DNA of 64,000 bases. Origin: CANNDT01 sp945876205. Lineage in GTDB: Bacteria > Acidobacteriota > Vicinamibacteria > Vicinamibacterales > UBA2999. Position numbers and translations under genes: made by a program. The stretch's first letter is position 1. Each line of letters starts with the position of its first letter. The notes under the pieces are model-generated. The model saw nothing but the letters and a program-made list of their open reading frames with translations. It ran no database searches and was not told the DNA's origin. This document shows, piece by piece, positions 38,657 to 47,163 of the stretch. The stretch lies in assembly GCA_947503365.1 (NCBI GenBank), contig CANNDT010000001.1:54161-118160 (forward strand), given 5' to 3'.

Positions 38657-40105
38657 ATGCGCCGTACCGGTTCGGTTCTGGTCATCGACGACGAAGAAAT
38701 CATGCGTGAGATCCTCGAGGCGCTGCTCACGCGCGAAGGGTATGACGTGCGTCTCGCCTCATCGGGGGCCGAGGGGCTCGAGCTCGCGAGAACGCTCCCG
38801 TTCGACGCGGCGATTGTCGACGTGATGATGCCGGGCATCGATGGCATCACGACGCTCGACGAGCTCAAGAAGATTGACGACGAACTGCCGGTGCTGATGA
38901 TCACCGCGTTCGCGTCGGTCGAAACCGCCATTTCCGCGATGAAGCGCGGCGCGTTCGACTACATCACCAAGCCGTTCAAGAACGACGAAGTGCTGGTGGT
39001 GGTCCGCAACGCGCTCGAGCGCAGGCAGCTGGTGGCCGAGAACACCGCGCTGAAGCAGCACCTCCAGGCGCAGGCCCAGAACTTCGCCGGCATCATCGGC
39101 CGCAGCTCACGGATGAAACAGGTGTTCGACCTGATCATCCAGGCAGCACCGAGTCGATCGACGATCCTGATCACCGGCGAGAGCGGCACGGGTAAGGAGC
39201 TGGTGGCGCGCGCCATTCATTCCAACTCGGCGCGGTCGGACCGGGCGTTCGTCACGGTGAATTCAGGCAACCTGCCGTCTGATCTGCTGGAATCGACGTT
39301 GTTCGGCCACGTCAAGGGCGCGTTTACCGGGGCGGTCTACCCGAAGAAGGGGCTCTGCGATCTCGCTGACAAGGGCAGCATCTTCTTCGACGAGATCGGC
39401 AACATCCCGCTCGAGACCCAGGCGAAGCTGCTGCGCGTCATGCAGGAGCGCGAGTTCATGCGCCTCGGCGGGATGGAGACGATCAAGGTCGACGTGCGCA
39501 TCGTCGCGGCGACCAACTGCGATCTCCGCGAGATGGTTGAAGACGGCCGATTCCGCGAGGACCTCTTCTACCGGCTGCACGTCATCAACATCTTCCTGCC
39601 GCCGTTGCGGGAACGGAAGGACGACATCCCCCTGCTGGCGCATCACTTCCTCGCGAAATACAGCGAGGAGAACAACAAGCCGGGTATCGAGCTGACGGGC
39701 GACGCGCTCGACCTGATGATGGAGTACGACTGGCCGGGCAACGTCCGCGAGCTCGAGAACGTGATCGAGCGGGCGGTCGTGCTGACGTCTGGAAACCGGA
39801 TCGACGCGGATCTGATTCCTGAGCACGTTCGCTCGTCGCCGGGATTCCACATGCCGAGGTTCGTGGTGCCGCCGGAAGGCATCTCGTTCAAGGACGTGAT
39901 CACCGACGTCGAGAAGCGCCTGATCGAATCGACGCTCGAGGCAGCCGGCGGGGTGCAGAAGCGTGCGGCGGAGCTGCTGCGGATCAAGCCGACCACGCTG
40001 AACGAAATGATCAAGCGGTATGAGATTGGCCCGCGGCGGAATCGCCCGGCCTCGTCAACTCGGCCCCGGCAGGGTCTTCCGACCACCGAGCTGACGCGAG
40101 ACTAA
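38657..40105 (+). CDS. sigma54-dependent response regulator, NtrC family
   Basis: 482 aa. Receiver domain (about 1-120; phospho-acceptor Asp in AIVDVMMPGIDG), AAA+ domain (about 145-385) with Walker A GESGTGKE and the sigma54-contacting GAFTGA loop, and a Fis-type helix-turn-helix (about 430-460; VQKRAAELLRIKPTTLNEMIKRY). Activates sigma54 promoters when phosphorylated by the kinase just upstream. Targets unknown; no clear -24/-12 site was found in the window. AGGG ribosome-binding site precedes ATG 38657. Confidence 0.95.
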   Translation: MRRTGSVLVIDDEEIMREILEALLTREGYDVRLASSGAEGLELARTLPFDAAIVDVMMPGIDGITTLDELKKIDDELPVLMITAFASVETAISAMKRGAFDYITKPFKNDEVLVVVRNALERRQLVAENTALKQHLQAQAQNFAGIIGRSSRMKQVFDLIIQAAPSRSTILITGESGTGKELVARAIHSNSARSDRAFVTVNSGNLPSDLLESTLFGHVKGAFTGAVYPKKGLCDLADKGSIFFDEIGNIPLETQAKLLRVMQEREFMRLGGMETIKVDVRIVAATNCDLREMVEDGRFREDLFYRLHVINIFLPPLRERKDDIPLLAHHFLAKYSEENNKPGIELTGDALDLMMEYDWPGNVRELENVIERAVVLTSGNRIDADLIPEHVRSSPGFHMPRFVVPPEGISFKDVITDVEKRLIESTLEAAGGVQKRAAELLRIKPTTLNEMIKRYEIGPRRNRPASSTRPRQGLPTTELTRD

Positions 40106-41385
40106 CTGGCCCGCCCGCGGACTTTCGTAATCAGTCTCTCGAAGCGCCCGAGGACGGCGTCCCACCGGTGGTTCTGGCGAACGTACTGGCGTCCGTTCTC
40201 ACCCAGCTTCTCGCGCAGCCGGGTATCGGTCATCAGCATCCGGAGCGCTTCAGCGAACTCCTCGCGATTCGCGTAATAGAGGCCGGCGTTGGCGCGCCGC
40301 ACATGCTCCACGGCAGCGTCGTTTCGGGCGCAGGCCAGCACCGGCGTGCCGACGGCGAAGCTCTCGAGCAGAGACTGCGAGAGCAGATCGTCTGGCGTCG
40401 GCGCGATCGTGAGGTCCGCGGCCTCGTAGGCAATCATCCGTTCACGATCGGGCAACACGCCGGCCAGTCGCAGGTACCGTTCCTCCGGCACCTTCATCAT
40501 CTTCACGCCCATCAGCACCAGCGACGTATCGCCCTCGCCCGCGTCCGCGGCATAGGTGTCGAAGTACTCGAGCATCTCTTCGCAGCCATTGTCGCGCTCG
40601 ACGCGGCCACCGTAGAGCGCGAATGGACCATACAGGCGATGACGACGGCGGAACGGAATGCCGCGGCCTGTCAGCGGGTCGATCTCCGCGGCCTTCTCGG
40701 CCTCGGCGCTCGCCTCGTCGTCCAGCGGCATGTCGTCGGCCGGGTCCTGCTGATGTCGTGGGTAGGCCTGTTGGGGCGGGGCGTCGATGCCGATACCGAC
40801 GACTTCCTCAACGGCCGGCGCCACCTGCAGGAACGCCAGGGCGAGCCGGCGCTCCGACGCCGAGAGATATCCCACGCCGCGTGCAGATGCCGCGACTTCG
40901 GCCCAGATGCCGAAGCGGAGTGCGCGGTCGATCTGGAGGTGCGGGAAAAGGACGCTGCGTTCGGGTGCGATCGCGATGCCGTGCACCGTCGTCGCATGGC
41001 AGAGCGAGAAGAACAGGATGGCGTCGTACGAGCGGTGCTGGCGCTTGAGATGTTCGATCAGCGCCGGAGACGAGGGCCCGAGGCGGCGAACCCATTCGAG
41101 CTCTTCGGATCGCGCCCGTGGTCCAGAGAACAGGCGATCGGCGAATTGGTTGAACGCCGGGCGATCGTGCGGCTGCGCAACCGCAAAGTGCCGGACGAGT
41201 ACGCCGCGGACACGGTCCGCGCCCTCCGCATATTCGTTCTTCCAGGTGAGTGGATCGCGCGCGCACGTCGTCAGAACGTCGACGTCGTGACGTTCGCTGA
41301 CCTGCTCGGCCAGGAGCCGGCACGCGTGTTCCGCACCGGAGGAAATCTCGGCGCCGTACCGCGGGGTGACGAACGCGAACCTCAC
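40102..41385 (-). CDS. GT4-family glycosyltransferase, copy with acidic insertion
   Basis: 427 aa, GT-B fold. The C-terminal domain contains GRVERDNGCEEMLEYF and the E-x7-E-like SQSLLESFAVGTPVLA donor site. An Asp/Glu-rich insertion (about 205-235, DPADDMPLDDEASAEAEKAAE) breaks the linker between domains. It is related to the next gene (shared ARD-x-x-TWKNE and GLYY segments). GTG start overlaps that gene's stop (GTGA). Its own stop overlaps the NtrC-type gene's stop (40102-40105). Confidence 0.88.
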   Translation of the reverse strand: MRFAFVTPRYGAEISSGAEHACRLLAEQVSERHDVDVLTTCARDPLTWKNEYAEGADRVRGVLVRHFAVAQPHDRPAFNQFADRLFSGPRARSEELEWVRRLGPSSPALIEHLKRQHRSYDAILFFSLCHATTVHGIAIAPERSVLFPHLQIDRALRFGIWAEVAASARGVGYLSASERRLALAFLQVAPAVEEVVGIGIDAPPQQAYPRHQQDPADDMPLDDEASAEAEKAAEIDPLTGRGIPFRRRHRLYGPFALYGGRVERDNGCEEMLEYFDTYAADAGEGDTSLVLMGVKMMKVPEERYLRLAGVLPDRERMIAYEAADLTIAPTPDDLLSQSLLESFAVGTPVLACARNDAAVEHVRRANAGLYYANREEFAEALRMLMTDTRLREKLGENGRQYVRQNHRWDAVLGRFERLITKVRGRAS

Positions 41386-42689
41386 GCGTGCGCCTCGCGT
41401 CGCGGCCGGTCAACGGCCGGACCTGACGGAATGGCGGACAGTACCTCGGCGGCGGGCGGAAGAATCCGCCGCCGGCGGGCCAGCCAGCCGGGAAGAGGCT
41501 CCATCGAATGGGCCGGGGGTTGCGAAGTCAGACGGTCGAACATATCCAGGTATTTCCGTTCAATCACCGGCCAGGCGTAGTGCTGATCGAAATACGCGCG
41601 CCCGTTGCGTCCGAGCGCCTGGCCAAGCGCCGCGTTCCCGAGCAGCGTGTCGAGCGCGCCGGCGAATTCCGCCGCATTCTCATAATACAAGCCAGCGTTA
41701 CTGCGGATGCACTGGCCGAGAAGTACATCGCAATGGGCGTTGGCGACCACCGGCCGCCCCAGTGCCCATGCTTCCAGTGCCACCATCGACAGGCTCTCGT
41801 AGTAGGACGGCATGATCAACGCCTCGGCCCCCGCAATTGCGTCGAACTTGTCCTGGTCGGTCACGTACCCCAGATGCCGGATGCGTGGATGCGACGGGAT
41901 CCGCAGCACCGGGTTCCCAATCAGGACCAGGTCGATCGGCCGCGGCGACGCCTCGACGTATTGCAGAAAAAAGTCGAAGAGCTCGGAGCAGCCCTTATTG
42001 GCGTCGATTCGCCCGACGTAGATGATGAACGGGTTCTGAAGCCCGAACTTCTGGCGGGCCCGACCCGGTTCAACCTCGGTTGGAATGGCGGAGCCGACAC
42101 CGACGACCACGCCCGGCACGTCCTCGTTTCCGGAAACGGCGTTGATGAGCGCGCGCTCCTCGAACGAGTTGTACATGATCGCGCGCACGCCGCGGCACAC
42201 TGAATGAAACATCGAAAGACCGAGCGCCGGATCGCGTTCGGCGGTGGGCACGAGTACGGCGCGACCGGGTACGGCCCGCGCACCGTGGAACGCCTGGTAG
42301 TACCGGAGGCAGAAGAGCACGACGAAATCGAATTCCTGCGGATCGCGGGTCAGCCGAGCGATCAGGTCTGGACTCGTGGGTCCCTCGCTGTCGAGCCACT
42401 GCAGCTCGTCCTGGAGGGAATGGACGTCGTGGAACACCTGGCGTGACCGGCGATCGAATTCGATCGGGTCGCGTTCACGAGCGACGGGGAATCGCTCCAC
42501 CGGGACGCCGTTCACGACATCAGCCCCGGCGGGGAATTCATTCTTCCAGGTGACGTAGTCGCGGGCACATGTCGCGAGCACGCGAACCTCGGCGTGTGCC
42601 GCCAGGCGCTCGGCGACATACCGCGCGTGCAGCTCGGCGCCGCCGTTGACATCGGCGCCATATCGCTGCACGACGACAGCTAGCTTCAT
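41382..42689 (-). CDS. GT4-family glycosyltransferase
   Basis: 435 aa. The N-terminal domain begins MKLAVVVQRYGADVNGGAE, with the usual acceptor-side Gly-rich loop; the C-terminal domain has IIYVGRIDANKGCSELFDFF and IMPSYYESLSMVALEAWALGRPVVAN, the donor-binding core of GT4 enzymes. A basic, Pro-rich tail (about 400-435) is unusual. Likely adds a sugar to an envelope polysaccharide. ATG and stop both overlap their neighbours. Confidence 0.9.
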   Translation of the reverse strand: MKLAVVVQRYGADVNGGAELHARYVAERLAAHAEVRVLATCARDYVTWKNEFPAGADVVNGVPVERFPVARERDPIEFDRRSRQVFHDVHSLQDELQWLDSEGPTSPDLIARLTRDPQEFDFVVLFCLRYYQAFHGARAVPGRAVLVPTAERDPALGLSMFHSVCRGVRAIMYNSFEERALINAVSGNEDVPGVVVGVGSAIPTEVEPGRARQKFGLQNPFIIYVGRIDANKGCSELFDFFLQYVEASPRPIDLVLIGNPVLRIPSHPRIRHLGYVTDQDKFDAIAGAEALIMPSYYESLSMVALEAWALGRPVVANAHCDVLLGQCIRSNAGLYYENAAEFAGALDTLLGNAALGQALGRNGRAYFDQHYAWPVIERKYLDMFDRLTSQPPAHSMEPLPGWLARRRRILPPAAEVLSAIPSGPAVDRPRREAHA

Positions 42690-43876
42690 GCCTCCGGTTC
42701 GCGCTCCCCGGGGGCGGGCAGCGCCGGCGGCGCCGGCTCTGGCACGTGCGGTTCGACAACTGCGGGGGCTGCATCCGGAGGCGCCGCCGCTTCGATGGCC
42801 ACTTCGGCCACGGGAGGCACTTCAACGACCTCTCTCTCGTCCTGTTCCGGCTCGTCGTCGGGACCTTCGTCACCACCGGCTTCCGAGTTCATATCCGACA
42901 CCGAACCCGGTTGTGCCGCCTGCTGCGACGACCCCGGTGCGTTTTCGCCCGGTGCGACGCCGCCGCGGCGCCCTCGCCGGCGTCGTCGTCGCCGCCTGGA
43001 GCTGTCAGACGTCTGGCCCTCGGCCGGTGCTTCTGCAGCCGCCGCCGTCTCGCCGGCCGGCGCGCCAGCCGCCATCGGCGCAGTGGCCGGCTCCGGACCG
43101 CGCTCGCGCTCCGGGGCGCGTTCGCGCTCGGGGCCACGCTCGCGCTCAGGACTTCGAGGAGAAGGTGAAGGCGCATGCGAGGGCCTGGGCTGATGGAGGC
43201 TGCCCTCCATGCTCCTGACGCGGCGCTCGTTGAAATCGACTTTCGCGCTCAGGGACTCAACGAGCGACGACAGACTCTGGAGCTCCAGCGTCACGCGCGA
43301 CACTTCGGTGACCATCCGATGCACGAGCTCGTAGTGCAGGGCGTTCCATTCCGTCTGTCGCCGCACCCGGTCCGCCTCACGCGTGACCGCCTCGGCGTTC
43401 CATCGTGCCTGGGTGTTCAGCGCGTGAATCAGCGGGTTCGGGTTGAAGAACAGCTTCAGGATCGGATTGAGCAGGCGGCGCATGAACCGCATCAACCCGC
43501 GATGTGACTCGTAGAGAGTCCTGTCCTCGAACGTGTACGTGAGCTCCGAGGCCTCTGCCGGGTCCGGGGCAGGCGGCGGGGCGCCGGCGCTCTTCCGGAG
43601 CTCGTCGAGCAGGCCGGGCTTGATCGCGCGCGGATCGAGAATCGCCTCGAGACGACGGGCCGCGAGCTCCTGGATCTGCTGGTTCGACAGGTCGATTCCG
43701 TGACGCTGCGCAATCCGCGCCCGGATGTCGCGCATGATGTGCTCGACGTCGACGTGGTCGCGGCCGCCCTGCTCCTGCGCCTGCGGCGCAGGCGTGCGGC
43801 GGTCCGGTCCCCGGCGGTCGGGCCCGCGCCGGCCGCGGTTGTAGTGACCGCGCCGGCTCTGCTGGTTCTGATCCAT
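42686..43876 (-). CDS. charge-patterned low-complexity protein with one conserved helical segment
   Basis: 396 aa. A basic N-terminus (Gly/Arg/Asp repeats), a helical region (about 45-90), then a conserved-looking segment (LYESHRGLMRFMRRLLNPILKLFFNPNPLI, about 120-150, split by NPNP) of the kind found beside glycosyltransferases, then a coiled-coil-like stretch to about 225. After that come PERER-type repeats, an eight-Arg run, and a long acidic Pro/Ala-rich tail. The second half is almost surely disordered. It may bring together enzymes of this operon or bind RNA. Confidence 0.6.
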   Translation of the reverse strand: MDQNQQSRRGHYNRGRRGPDRRGPDRRTPAPQAQEQGGRDHVDVEHIMRDIRARIAQRHGIDLSNQQIQELAARRLEAILDPRAIKPGLLDELRKSAGAPPPAPDPAEASELTYTFEDRTLYESHRGLMRFMRRLLNPILKLFFNPNPLIHALNTQARWNAEAVTREADRVRRQTEWNALHYELVHRMVTEVSRVTLELQSLSSLVESLSAKVDFNERRVRSMEGSLHQPRPSHAPSPSPRSPERERGPERERAPERERGPEPATAPMAAGAPAGETAAAAEAPAEGQTSDSSRRRRRRRRGRRGGVAPGENAPGSSQQAAQPGSVSDMNSEAGGDEGPDDEPEQDEREVVEVPPVAEVAIEAAAPPDAAPAVVEPHVPEPAPPALPAPGEREPEA

Positions 43877-45000
43877 CAGTAAGTCCTAAACAGCTGTCCC
43901 CACTCGGTGCGCATGAATTCGCGAATGCGCGACTGGCCAACCGTCGGGTACCACATGAAGTCGTGGTACACGTTGGACGCAAAGGGCGCCCAGACCATGA
44001 GCGGGGAATGCAGCAAGAGGCGTTCGAGCGGCCGGAGGAATCCCTTGCGGATCATCTGGTCGCCCCAGATCACGAGGGACTTGCGCGTCTCGAAGCCGAA
44101 GTTTTCCTTCGACACGTCATCGCCCACGAGCTCGATGTCGCGCGGATCGGCGATGCCGAGACCGCGCTCGTGGGCCATCCTCAGAAACGGGATCGACATC
44201 GGGTCGAACCCCATGAGCTTTGCCGCGATGGCATCGATAGCGACCGAGTCGGTGGCCGCCAGGATCAGGTTCTTCACGCGTGGAATCATCGTGCGGGGCC
44301 CGGCGCCGTCGCCCGCGACCGTTCCATCCATCACCGTGAACACCGCCGGGTGCAGCTCGCGCTGCATGTACAGGAGATCGACGAGCACCTCGTGCATGTA
44401 CTTGTGCGCATAGTGCCGCACCTCACGCAGCAGGCCGCCGAACGAGTTCTTCACCGACCCTGTCATCACGGCGTGACCGTGTGTCTTGACCGTCGGCAGG
44501 TGAAGGATCTGCCGTCCCGGATAGATCGCGGGAATCTGGATCCCCTCCGGAAAGATGTCGTTCAATTTGAGCAGCGGACTCTTGAAGGGATAGACCTGCC
44601 ACTCGACTTCGGTCAGCGGCGTGAACTTCAGGTCCAGCCGATCGAGGACTGGTTCCCACCGGTTGTTGCGGCAGCCCTCGCGAGGGCTCGTCACCACGGT
44701 CTTGTTCTCGATCGGAATGATCCGCTCGCGGCGGAATCCGTCCGCGAGCATCTTGCTCAGCACGCCGTCGACCTGCCATGGCTGTGACGAACAGGAGGGG
44801 AAGTATTTCGTCCACGAGAGGTTCAGTTTGATCAGTGTGTCGCGGTCGCGCGACAGCGTATCCCGGTAGCCCGCCAGCTCCATCACCCGCGCGTAGTCCT
44901 GGATCACGGTTTCCGGCCGCGTGCGAATTACCGCGACGCGCGCCGTCCTGGGAGGACGGGCCGCTTCGACAGGCTCCGGAATATCGATCGTGACTGGCAT
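43876..45000 (-). CDS. DUF362-domain protein
   Basis: 374 aa. DUF362 core recognisable from LIKLNLSWTKYFPSCSSQPWQVDGVL, ILHLPTVKTHGHAVMTGSVKNSFGGL and LILAATDSVAIDAIAAKLMGFDP. There is no attached 4Fe-4S ferredoxin module, unlike many family members, and few Cys. The biochemical role of DUF362 is not established. ATG 45000 (MPVTIDIPEP) overlaps the prenyltransferase stop (ATGA); an earlier start at 45060 would run into that gene. Confidence 0.85.
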   Translation of the reverse strand: MPVTIDIPEPVEAARPPRTARVAVIRTRPETVIQDYARVMELAGYRDTLSRDRDTLIKLNLSWTKYFPSCSSQPWQVDGVLSKMLADGFRRERIIPIENKTVVTSPREGCRNNRWEPVLDRLDLKFTPLTEVEWQVYPFKSPLLKLNDIFPEGIQIPAIYPGRQILHLPTVKTHGHAVMTGSVKNSFGGLLREVRHYAHKYMHEVLVDLLYMQRELHPAVFTVMDGTVAGDGAGPRTMIPRVKNLILAATDSVAIDAIAAKLMGFDPMSIPFLRMAHERGLGIADPRDIELVGDDVSKENFGFETRKSLVIWGDQMIRKGFLRPLERLLLHSPLMVWAPFASNVYHDFMWYPTVGQSRIREFMRTEWGQLFRTY

Positions 45001-45908
45001 CAGTGTCCCAAGGGTGAATAGAGGCAGAGTCCCACCGCTGCGGCCCAGAGCGCCACGCACGCGAGCAGCGGACCGTCGGTCACCAGCGTGGTGGTCGGAG
45101 CGCCGCCGCCGCGCTTCTGGTGCACCAGATAGAGATATCGGAAGATCCCGTACAGCACAAACGGGATGGTCAGTCCCAGCCGCGGGGTTCCGAGCCGCTC
45201 AGCCGTGTCGGGGCTGGTAGCAAAGATACTGTACGCAATCACGGTGGACGCCGTCACCACCGCAATCATCTGGTCCAGCAGGTAGGGACTGTATTCCTGG
45301 AGGATTGGCCGATGGTCGGTGGCCCCTTCTCCGAGCAGCAGAAGCTCGTGGCGGCGCTTGCTCAGGACCAGAAACAAGGCCAAAAGGGTCGTACAGACTG
45401 GCAGCCAGGGCCCAATCGGTACCTGCACCGCCACCGCGCCGGCCACGGCCCGCAGCACGAAACCGCCCGCGATCGTCAAGACATCAATGATCACGACGTG
45501 CTTGAGCGCGGCGGAATAGAGGAGCAACAGGGCCAGGTACCCCCCCGCCAGGGCCGCGAATACCGGGCTGATGCGCCACGCGAAGACGAGAGCGCCGGCG
45601 CCCAGGATCACCGCAGCGATCGCCGCCGTGCGCACCCGGAGCTCGCCCGCCGCAATCGGCCGCATCCGCTTCAGCGGATGGCTGCGGTCGGCGTCGCGAT
45701 CGGAGATGTCGTTATAGAGATAAACGGCGCTCGACAGCGCGCAGAAAATCGCGAAGGCTTCCGCCGCCTCCAGTATCGCGGCGCCCTCGAGCAGGCGTCC
45801 GCCGAACATGAGACCCGCGAAAACGATCAGGTTCTTGGTCCATTGCTCGGGGCGTACGGATGCGATCAGGAGCGGAAGAGAACGGCCCGCAGCCGCCCGG
45901 CGCGCCAT
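45000..45908 (-). CDS. UbiA-family prenyltransferase, decaprenyl-phosphate phosphoribosyltransferase-like
   Basis: 302 aa with about nine helices. The first loop has RPEQWTKN and the Asp-rich NDISDRDADRSHPLKRMRP, matching the Rv3806c/DPPR synthase group of UbiA proteins, which move phosphoribose onto polyprenyl phosphate. If so, it begins synthesis of a lipid-linked pentose for envelope glycans. The usual phosphatase (Rv3807c-like) and DprE1/E2 oxidoreductases are not nearby. First gene of a five-gene operon with the DUF362 and GT genes. Confidence 0.85.
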   Translation of the reverse strand: MARRAAAGRSLPLLIASVRPEQWTKNLIVFAGLMFGGRLLEGAAILEAAEAFAIFCALSSAVYLYNDISDRDADRSHPLKRMRPIAAGELRVRTAAIAAVILGAGALVFAWRISPVFAALAGGYLALLLLYSAALKHVVIIDVLTIAGGFVLRAVAGAVAVQVPIGPWLPVCTTLLALFLVLSKRRHELLLLGEGATDHRPILQEYSPYLLDQMIAVVTASTVIAYSIFATSPDTAERLGTPRLGLTIPFVLYGIFRYLYLVHQKRGGGAPTTTLVTDGPLLACVALWAAAVGLCLYSPLGH

Positions 45909-45924
45909 GTCAGCGCGAACGTCG

Positions 45925-46278
45925 TCAGACGTTGGCTGAGGACGAGAAGCTGCGAACGGCGTCGGCTTCGTTGTCGTAGGTCTCGAACACGGTCAGCAAC
46001 TTGGTGATCGATAGCAGATCGGTGATCCGCTTCGTCAGGCTGAGAAGCTTCAGGCTGCCGCCCTGCCGGCTGACCGTCGTGTAGGTGCGCACGATCTCGC
46101 CGAGCCCCGCGCTGTCGATGTAGGGGACGTCCGCGAGGTTCAGCACGAGCTTTTTCTTGTCTTGCATCACGAGGCTATTGATCTTGTCCTTCAGGATCTC
46201 GTCGCCTTCGCCCAGCGTCATCTTCCCCTTCAGGTCGAGAATGGTGACGTCTCCTGCCGAACGTTCCTCGATCTGCAT
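45925..46278 (-). CDS. STAS-domain anti-sigma factor antagonist
   Basis: 117 aa, a single STAS domain. The phosphorylatable Ser lies in YIDSAGLGE (about 54-62), as in SpoIIAA/RsbV. It would bind an anti-sigma kinase or act in a partner-switching module; no anti-sigma factor or PP2C phosphatase gene is next to it. Start codon ATG 46278, with a short AGAGGAG-like site upstream on the reverse strand. Confidence 0.9.
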   Translation of the reverse strand: MQIEERSAGDVTILDLKGKMTLGEGDEILKDKINSLVMQDKKKLVLNLADVPYIDSAGLGEIVRTYTTVSRQGGSLKLLSLTKRITDLLSITKLLTVFETYDNEADAVRSFSSSANV

Positions 46279-46325
46279 ACCTCTCCTCTAAGAATCCCAG
46301 CCGCTAAAGGCCGAAATTCTAGCAC

Positions 46326-46362
46326 ACCAAAAACAAGGGGCCAGACCCGGCGGCCTGGCCCC
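46326..46362 (-). terminator. intrinsic terminator after the zinc-ribbon gene
   Basis: On the reverse strand an 8-bp stem (GGGGCCAG / CTGGCCCC) with a 10-nt loop is followed by TTGTTTTTGG. It separates the rpsU/zinc-ribbon transcript from the STAS gene. Confidence 0.8.
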
Positions 46363-46404
46363 GATGGGATGTCGTAACGACAGCGATCGATGAAGTGAGG
46401 TGGG

Positions 46405-46713
46405 CTAGACCCCGCCGGCGTCTGCAAACTTCCGTTGCTGGAAGCACTCTTTGCAGAAGACCGGCCGTCCCTGCGTGGGACGGAACGGCACCGTGGTGTC
46501 CTTGCCGCACGCGGAGCAAGAGGTCTGGGTCTCGACGCGTTCGCGCATGGTCGGCCCCGCTGATACCCGATTGGCTCGCTTCGCCTTGCAGGTCTTGCAC
46601 CGTTTGGGTTCGTTCTTGAACTGTTTGTCCGCGAAGAACAGCTGTTCGCCTGCCGTCCACACGAACTCCGCACTACAGTCCACGCACCTCAAGCTCTTGT
46701 CTTGGAATTCCAT
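46405..46713 (-). CDS. double zinc-ribbon protein
   Basis: 102 aa. Four CxxC pairs: CVDC (about 10-13), CKTC (about 39-42), CSAC (about 66-69) and CKEC (about 87-90), likely forming two zinc ribbons. An 'F-x-W-T-A-G-E-Q' stretch lies in the first ribbon loop. Families of this layout are widespread but have no proven function; nucleic-acid binding is plausible. It follows rpsU after 44 nt, and the pair share a terminator, suggesting a ribosome- or translation-linked role. Confidence 0.85.
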   Translation of the reverse strand: MEFQDKSLRCVDCSAEFVWTAGEQLFFADKQFKNEPKRCKTCKAKRANRVSAGPTMRERVETQTSCSACGKDTTVPFRPTQGRPVFCKECFQQRKFADAGGV

Positions 46714-46757
46714 CGCTCGCTACCTCGGCTCGTCGACCGTGGTCCGGCGCGGGACTA

Positions 46758-46955
46758 CTACTCGGTTTCGCGCCGGAGCTTCTTACGGTTCCGCTTTCTG
46801 GCCAACGCTTGCTTGGCCCGACGCTTGTCACCCGGCTTCAGATAGAAGGAGTGTTTCTTGATATCCTTGATGATGTCTTCCTGCTGAACCTTGCGCTTGA
46901 AGCGACGGAGGGCGCTCTCGATCGACTCGCCTTCCTGAATCTTGACTTCAGCCAC
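46758..46955 (-). CDS. rpsU: 30S ribosomal protein S21
   Basis: 65 aa. The EVKIQEGESIESALRRFKRKVQQEDI start and basic RRAKQALARKRNRKK tail are typical of S21. GTG 46955 gives the usual MAEVKI-type N-terminus; a GTG at 46967 adds four residues. A GAGGGGG box (46967-46973) is about 13 nt from the former and too close to the latter, so the start is not settled. Co-transcribed with the zinc-ribbon gene. Confidence 0.95.
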   Translation of the reverse strand: MAEVKIQEGESIESALRRFKRKVQQEDIIKDIKKHSFYLKPGDKRRAKQALARKRNRKKLRRETE

Positions 46956-47163
46956 GCTTAAAAACACCCCCTCACACGACAGGTGGCTCCCTGTGATGCC
47001 CGCTAAAATGTGGCGAACATGCTAGGCTATCACGGGCAGGCGCGGATTCTAGGCGTAAACCCGGCCATCGTCAACGAAATAGTCAGTGATCCCCCGTCTT
47101 GGTTGCACGCAGGTTCAACGCCCGAACCAACCTCAGTCCTAACAGGCACTTAGCCAGATTTCC

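Noticed and set aside
42960..43170. Repeated GCGCTC-type units that might suggest an array
   Set aside because: They encode the PERER repeats of a low-complexity protein; no spacers of constant size, so not CRISPR.
46968..47163. Possible riboswitch or shared promoter between rpsU and purD
   Set aside because: Only a small hairpin at 47101-47132 is clear; it does not match the purine riboswitch core and no convincing -10/-35 pair was found.
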